A DNA stretch of 64,000 bases. Origin: Tetrastigma voinierianum. Its lineage: Eukaryota > Streptophyta > Magnoliopsida > Vitales > Vitaceae. Position numbers and translations under genes: made by a program. The stretch is taken from the NCBI GenBank assembly GCA_016808115.1, contig JAEQBH010004657.1, forward strand, positions 62,001-126,000. Reading direction: 5' to 3'. The notes beneath the pieces were generated by a model, which was given only the letters and a program-made list of their open reading frames with translations, did not search any database and had not been told where the DNA came from. This document shows positions 58,385 to 64,000 of the stretch, piece after piece; within the stretch, counting starts at the first letter, position 1, and each line of letters begins with the position of its first letter.

Positions 58385-59023
58385 ACATGATGTCGCGACA
58401 TCATTCAGAGGTCGTGACAAAATTAAACCCAGTACAGTGGACAATGAAGTCGCGACACTTAGAATAGAAATTCTTGACGGAAGATAAACAATTGACTGAA
58501 CATTTATGTCGCGACATCTGGATGCAAGGAAACTAAGGTCGCGACATCATCAGCTAAAGAAAGAAGGTCGCGACATCATTCAAATGGCCGCGACATCAGT
58601 TGCACTAAAAAGAAGGTCGCGACAAGATCAAAAGCTGTCGCGACATCAGCCTTCTACGAGAAGGAAGTGTGACATCACTTTCGGCGGTGCGAAACGACGG
58701 TTGCCGAAAAGAAGGTCGCGACAAATCATTCGGTTATTGGCGACCATGGCTTTCTAAGGAACAGAGGTGCGACATCAAAAGAATTAGCGACATCCCATTT
58801 AAAGACAAGAAGGTCAGACAACATTGAAATACATTGCGACATCAAATACAAAAGAGGTAAGGTCGCGGCGTCGGTAAAACATCAGCGACATCGGTTCCAA
58901 AGAGAGGTCGGCGACAAGATCAAGTTGTTGCTACATCGGTTCCACAAGACATGTCGCGACCCTAACAAAGCGCGACAAAAATGAACAATAGAATTCGCGA
59001 CGAAAATTGATGTCAGCGACATC
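58385..59023. repeat. GTCGCGAC palindrome array (copy 4)
   Basis: About nine exact GTCGCGAC octamers, several as GATGTCGCGACATC or AGGTCGCGACATC, plus variants. It ends about 75 bp before the TATA-like sequence at 59094. Confidence 0.85.
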
Positions 59024-59093
59024 AACAACCAAACTGGGCGATTAACTAAAGTCCAAAAGAGGTGCATCGAAGTAGGAGCTGACTTGAGAACCA

Positions 59094-59104
59094 TAAATAT
59101 ATAA
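59094..59104 (+). promoter_or_regulatory. TATA box of the solo LTR 58031-60585
   Basis: TAAATATATAAG, followed downstream by a T-rich block (TTTTCTTTTCTTTCTTTG). In all copies of the family a comparable T-rich (or A-rich on the other strand) run follows the TATA box. Confidence 0.6.
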
Positions 59105-60585
59105 GCACGCTCTGCGAAGGCATAGAAGCTCTTGGCGACTTGAAAGAGAGATCTGGGTTGCTGAAGGCTCCTGTATTTTAATTTTCTTTTCTTTCTTTGT
59201 TTTTATTTTAGATTAGTTCGTATTTTTGTTTTAAATTTGGATCTGAACGTTAGTTGTTAAAGTTTTAGCTGAATGCAGATTTATATTTCTTCAAATTCTT
59301 GTCCCAGTTTGTTTGAATTCAGAGAAAAATTTTAGTTTGAACTACCGGTTCCTAATCTGAGTGGTTTCTTGATCGTAGTATGTATGGTGTAATCAGTGGT
59401 TTAGAAACCCAGCTTCCATTGAAATGACTCTGATCATAAAATTATGTCTGAGAATTTTGTTTCCTCGATGCGAACTTAGGTTTGTAAATCTACTTCTTTG
59501 GTTTTGTTATTTTGTGGAATTGATCCCAATATCAGGTGTAGCCTGCCGCAAACGGATTGTCTCAAGCTCGATTTCGGGAAGCCCTCACGAGGTGACACGG
59601 GGAAGGCATTCTGAGAGTGATGAGCAATTCGTTGGCCAGTATGCGGAAAAACTTGCTATTAGTGAACAATATTAACACGTGTGATTAAATGGATAAATCC
59701 TCTTTTCACTTGGAGACGAGAATGAGTTGAACGATTTATCAATTTAAACATATAGAAAGTTCGCCTCAATTCGAATGGTGAATTCAATCCCGTATTAGCA
59801 AGGATCTAATCAAGGAAAGAATGAGCTATTCTAATTTTGAGGAAGAGAAACCAATATAGTGTAAATCTGTGCAATGACTATAATTTAGGAGCTCGGGTTT
59901 TACGAGTCGGTTAATGGGTATGAAGTATTGAAAAGAAAAATACCCCGGAACAAGGCCCCAGTTAAAGGTAGTTGTCTAACCCATCTTGTCTTCGAAGAAA
60001 CTTGATCGAGGTTAGATAATGAACAGTGGAGTTTGGAGAGATCCAGCTGCACTTTCATACTCCTTGGACTAGTTTTAAATTTGTGGTTCATGAAGCAAAA
60101 TTACAGTGCAATCTGAAGGAATTGATGTTTCACAATATTTTTATTTTCAATAGGCCCTTTGCAGATAACTATTCAATCTAAATTTGTTATTTTATTATTT
60201 CAATATTCAATTCATTTGTTATTAATTCAATTCTTTTTTAGTTTTCATTATTTTAAGGCTTTAAAAGCTGATTCAAATTGTCTATCATAGTCTAAATAGT
60301 ATAGAGCTTGAGTAGTCGAGGGGTAGTTGATTGAAAATTGCGAGATCTACAGTACGGATCGATATACGGACTAAAATCCACTTTATTACTTGTTCGACTA
60401 CATTGCACTTACGAGAATCGTGGATTAAAACGGGAAGAAATTTATCAGTTTAAAGACTCATTTTAATCGGTATAATTGCAAAGAAATACAATTAACAAGT
60501 TTCATGGTATTATTGCTGGGGATTAGACAATAGTCATTTGGTAATAGTGTCATAAATTTGTATATGTCTTTTGGTTCAGCGAACA

Positions 60586-61330
60586 AGGAGCCCAGTAGCT
60601 CAGATTACAAAGCATAACTGCTCAAGGAAGGCTAAGTAGCCACGGAGCCATGTAACTCAGATTACAAAGCATAACTGCTCAAAAAGGGTCTTGTAGCCTA
60701 GGGGCCCCGGTAGCTTAGTTTTGGAAGAGAAAGCATTTCCGGAGGGCAAAATGGCAGTGAGCCAGGCTCGATTTTTCATAAGCTTAATTGCTCAAAGGTA
60801 GAATGGCCTAGGCGACCAGTAGCCAGGGCCGTGGCTCGGGAACCCGGTAGCTCAGGATTACAAGTATCTTGCTCAAGGAGGCCCAGTGGCCACGGATTAT
60901 GTGGCTCGAGGGCCAGTAAATTTCAGTTATAGGCATAATTGCTCAAAAAGGGTCTTGTAGCCCAGGGACCCCGTGCTTCAGTGGTTTTGGAGAGAAGCCA
61001 GCAGCTCAGGCACAATATGGGGAGCCAATGGCTCGAGATTTTGAGCTTAATGAAGCTCAAAGAGCGGGAATAGCACAAACTGACCAAGTAGCCAGGCCAT
61101 GTGGCTCGGGAACCCGAGTAGCTCAAATTACAAAGCATAGCGCTCGAGAGGCGAGTAGCCATGGGCCATGCATTTCGGGAGCCTGGCAGCTCCCGGTTTC
61201 TCAAAGCAACTACTCTAACTACTCAAAAGGCCTTGGCCGGGGCCTCGCTGGCTCGGTTTGCGGGCTTCAGCGACGGGCGGACCCGAGGGCAAAGCGGCCA
61301 CGAGGCTAGATAGCTCGGTTTCGAGGTTCA
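60586..61330 (+). repeat. RE-J minisatellite, right part
   Basis: Continuation of the array with a longer composite unit: CAGATTACAAAGCATAACTG, CTCAAGGAAGGC and AAGTAGCCACGGAGCCATGT, followed by AACT. Three or four recognisable rounds occur between 60586 and 61200, then more diverged ones. Confidence 0.85.
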
Positions 61331-61449
61331 TTAAGCTCGAGACGGAACGGGGCGAGTAGCTCAAATCGGCAAAGCGATAAAATTAATCAATGAATCTTTG
61401 TATATCAACGAAAAGTCAATGTCAGAAGCAATACAAAAATCCCAGGCTC
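61331..61449. other. Spacer at the 3' end of the RE-J antisense ORF
   Basis: Short AT-rich stretch (AATTAATCAATGAATCTTTG) between the minisatellite and the minus-strand ORF. Corresponds to the T-rich block near 26020 in RE-D. Confidence 0.4.
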
Positions 61450-64000
61450 AGTGCTCGGATACCGCAAGGTCAAAGTAAAAAGCCTAGGCGCCTGAGGTTG
61501 AGCCTGGAGCTTACGAGTAGAGGGTGTGAGCCCTAGAGGACGCGGAAGAGTTGACCTCGAAGAACTGAAGATCATCGGGCGGGGAGCATGATCGGGAGAT
61601 TTTGAAAACACCTCGGCTCATCATTGTAGCCTCGGGCTTTCTTCATTCTACCTCCTTATCAAAAAGCCGGATGTTGAAATCTAGATGCAGGAAGCTCGGG
61701 AAGCCTTCTTATTTGGAAGGCTGACCACGGAGGCCCATTGGGTGCGAGGCCTGTCTACGGGCCTCATGTGCCGCTCTCAGTGCCAAAGCCTCCTACCTCT
61801 TAAGGTCCATCCAGAGCTTAGAGGCTCCTCGGTCAGCGTTCCAGCGGAAGTTTCCAACCTCCAGAGCCTCTTAGCGAACCCGGTCCTGCTTGATCCACTT
61901 TGGCTCGCGAGGTCGCCCATGACGGCTGCAACTCCTCTACGGTAGCCCGCGGGTTCGTCTTCGGCGAGCCTTCCGTCCTTAGGATGCTTTCTTTATCCTC
62001 GGCCGGGTGCCACTGGCCCCGGAGTCGAAGCATGCTTTAGGTCATACCTATGCTTCACAAGCTCCTCAGTCAAGTCCCTTATATGGCTTGAAGGCTATCC
62101 CTCTCGGAGGTCAGGGAAGCAACCTTAGCCTTGTAAGATTTCGCCGCCTTGGTGGAGCCCTCGGTAAGGCTAGCCCTCCTTGCCAGACCTTTTGCGTAAG
62201 TAGCCACCTGCCAAAGAACAAGAAAGAGTCAGTTAACAAAATTGAAACAATAAAGAAAAGGATCAGCGGAGGCACTTGGACATACAGAAGAGGTTCCCTG
62301 AAGCAGAAGAGCCACAGCCTCCTCAACGGACAAGGCGTCCACCTTCCTGAGGTCGGAATGGCGAAGGATGGAGGAAGCGACCGGCGAGCTCCGATGAAAG
62401 CGAGAGAGTCCTCCTCCCTCTGGCCATAAAGTGATTCCCTCCTCATTTCATCCGGTGTGTGTAGGAAGGCGGCGCGCGATGTGAGACTCTAAACAGAAAT
62501 AGGAAGAACCTCTAAGGGGGGCTCAGCCGCCCTCCCTGAAGAGTCTCCAGCCCCAACAATGGATGAAGGCGAAGAAGAGGCCCCCACCTTTCGGATCTTA
62601 CCCCTAGCAGGGGGGCAACCCTTAGGGGAAGTCGGAGTTTTCCGCTTTGTGCTCCTCTTCTTCTTTGTCGTCACCTCCAGGCGGGCTCGAAGTTCTCCCC
62701 ATGTAGGCTTCACGATAAGGGGCTCCGAAATAGAAGGTGAAGAGGACTTTGAGACAGGGGGCTTCATGACGGAAAGGGGAGAAGGTCTCAAGAAAAGGAA
62801 GTCAGGCAGGCCTCGCACCAGAAGGTGCGGGAATATTCGACCTAATGAGCTCGGAATAGGCTACCGGGGTGCACTTAACCAACTTTTGCTTCACTTCTTC
62901 ATGCCCGGGGCGAGACCGGGCCGAACACTGAAGGCCACGTGCAGACGAGACAATGTTAGAAATATCCACATAGCCTTTGAAAACGAGGCCCAGACCAAAG
63001 CGAAGGGGCTCATAGGTTCGGGAGTAGTCCAAGCGGTTGGAGCGTAAGTGTATTGCTCGGGTCAAAGGGATTGTACTCCCAATGACGGCCGCTAACAAAG
63101 AAATAATGTTCCTTCCAATACTTATGGGAAGATGGAAGGTCCGAAATAATCAACTTGGCGTTGGAGTGCTTGGAGATATAAAGAAAATGCCAGCGGCCTC
63201 TTCTATTTGAAGAGGGTCTAGAGTAAGGGGCTATCTTTTAGGGAACACCCAAGCCTTTGTCCCTAAAAGCGACTATGACCCTACGAACACCCCAAAGTTG
63301 GGAAGGCGAGAAGGCGGACATTGAAATGTTGTAGGGCCCTTTTTATAAAGGGTTCTGAGGGGAAGAGGGGCGGTTCTCGAGACGCCACCTCGAAAAGCAC
63401 ACCATCTTGGGCACTTGGATGCGTGGGTGGTCGACGCGTCGGGCACCAAATCTGGACCTAAGCGGGGCTATCTTGAGCGCAAAGATCTCACCATATAAAG
63501 GTTCAACTCGAATGGGCCCCACGGCCTCAACATATGTGTAGCGGCCCTCAAATATTCAAAGCCGCTAAGATATCGGATTTCATTAATTTTGCCCTTGCCC
63601 TTGCCCAAGGGGAAAGGAGGTTCCCTTGGGGCAAGCCGGTGGACCACCACAGCCAAACTGTCGGACTCACCACCCGTTCGCCCTGAACCAGACGCCTCAA
63701 TAGGATTACTCCTTATACCTTGAGCGAAGAGCGACCCGGGGCCCATGGAGATATGCGGGGCTAAACGAGGAAAAGATCGAAGAACGGAGACCCAAATCAG
63801 GCGAGCCACAGAACCTCGCAAGACTTGAACCCAAAGAACAAAAGAGAAACGAGGCGGTACCAATCCCGAAAGCGGGGCCAGAGACACCACCCACCCAGCG
63901 AGATATCGGGAACCATGTGACCTTGAGCGATGGCCAGGATGATTTGAAAAAAGCCCCGAATTTGCGGAGGAAAAGCGAGCGGAGACTTTCGGTACAAGCG
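61450..64000 (-). pseudogene. Antisense ORF of RE-J (putative gypsy-type transposon protein, PF04195-like)
   Basis: From the right edge on the minus strand, FPPQIRGFFQIILAIAQGHM (63860-63990) suggests the N-terminal domain. Around 63080-63200, in mixed frames, GWHFLYISKHSNAKLIISDL, then PSSHKYWKEHYFFVSG, then HWEYNPFD match the core also present at 24180-24260 in RE-D (SDLPSSH..W..RYFFVSG). Toward lower coordinates are Ser/Pro/Lys-rich sequence with KKKRSTKRKTPTSPKG (62489-62818), possibly a nuclear localisation signal, and a charged tail to about 61450. It is frameshifted repeatedly. It runs opposite to the pol genes of RE-J. Function unknown; the N-terminus lies outside the window. Confidence 0.65.

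Larger units (their letters stand above)
58031..60585 (+). mobile_element. Solo LTR of the RE-A family in the RE-J minisatellite
   Basis: 2,555 bp from TGATGAGCTT to TCAGCGAACA, flanked by identical AGGAG (58026-58030 and 60586-60590). Removing it and one AGGAG restores a normal minisatellite junction (AGCTCAGGAGCCCAGTAGCT). It is collinear with the reverse complement of 5875-8249 throughout. There is no internal region between LTRs, so it is a solo LTR left by recombination. This copy defines the full LTR length of the family. Confidence 0.95.
51083..64000 (+). mobile_element. RE-J: Tat-type Gypsy element, right end outside window
   Basis: Order on the plus strand: 5' LTR, primer site, gag, protease, RT, RNase H, integrase, purine tract, minisatellite and a minus-strand ORF running off the window. 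A solo LTR of the RE-A family lies in the minisatellite. The layout matches RE-D in every part that both retain. All reading frames are broken. Confidence 0.8.

Noticed and set aside
62007..63047. Plus-strand frames of 140 and 162 codons in the RE-J antisense region
   Set aside because: The conserved transposon-protein motifs read on the minus strand; these are shadows.
1..64000. A host protein-coding gene or structural RNA gene
   Set aside because: All recognisable coding similarity belongs to retrotransposons or the hAT-like transposase, and I saw no tRNA cloverleaf or rRNA sequence; tRNA-like strings are primer binding sites.

Overview
This window looks like repeat-dense nuclear DNA of a flowering plant, probably pericentromeric or other heterochromatin. 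The evidence is plant-type Ty3/Gypsy retrotransposons (Tat, Athila and chromovirus-like lineages), plant tRNA primer sites, a plant hAT-like transposase and plant LTR promoter signals. I found no convincing host gene, tRNA, rRNA or CRISPR array. Almost every coding stretch is broken by frameshifts and stops, so domains are recognised by following short conserved runs from frame to frame. Family names are from memory of conserved motifs, not from searches. Element labels RE-A, RE-B and so on are used throughout.

Layout. RE-A (from beyond position 1 to 8249, minus) is a large-LTR element with only a gag relic; it is inserted in the RNase H region of RE-B. RE-B (8250 to at least 16199, minus) is a Tat-type Gypsy element with gag, protease, reverse transcriptase (RT) and RNase H remains. 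Its LTR side is interrupted by RE-C (16200-21707, plus), a chromovirus-like element with gag, protease, RT and integrase (INT). RE-D (about 22600-34130, minus) is a second Tat-type element with INT, RNase H and RT, two minisatellites and an antisense ORF. Its RT gene is split by a solo Athila-type LTR (31801-33263).

A decayed hAT-like transposase gene runs from 34870 to 48779 (plus) and holds three insertions: an unidentified LTR-like block (36411-38308), a solo LTR of the RE-A family (38738-48507), and inside that LTR a complete Athila-type gag-protease element, RE-I (40129-47094), with identical 5-bp target duplications. RE-J (51083 to the window end, plus) is a Tat-type element of the same architecture as RE-D: gag, protease, RT, RNase H, INT, a purine tract, minisatellites and an antisense ORF. 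A solo LTR of the RE-A family (58031-60585) sits in its minisatellite with an exact AGGAG duplication.

The most distinctive signal is in the LTRs of the RE-A family. All four copies carry an array of the palindrome GTCGCGAC, often extended to GATGTCGCGACATC, and each array stops about 70-85 bp upstream of a TATA box. The second is the shared plan of RE-D and RE-J, where different minisatellites occupy the same position between integrase and an antisense ORF.
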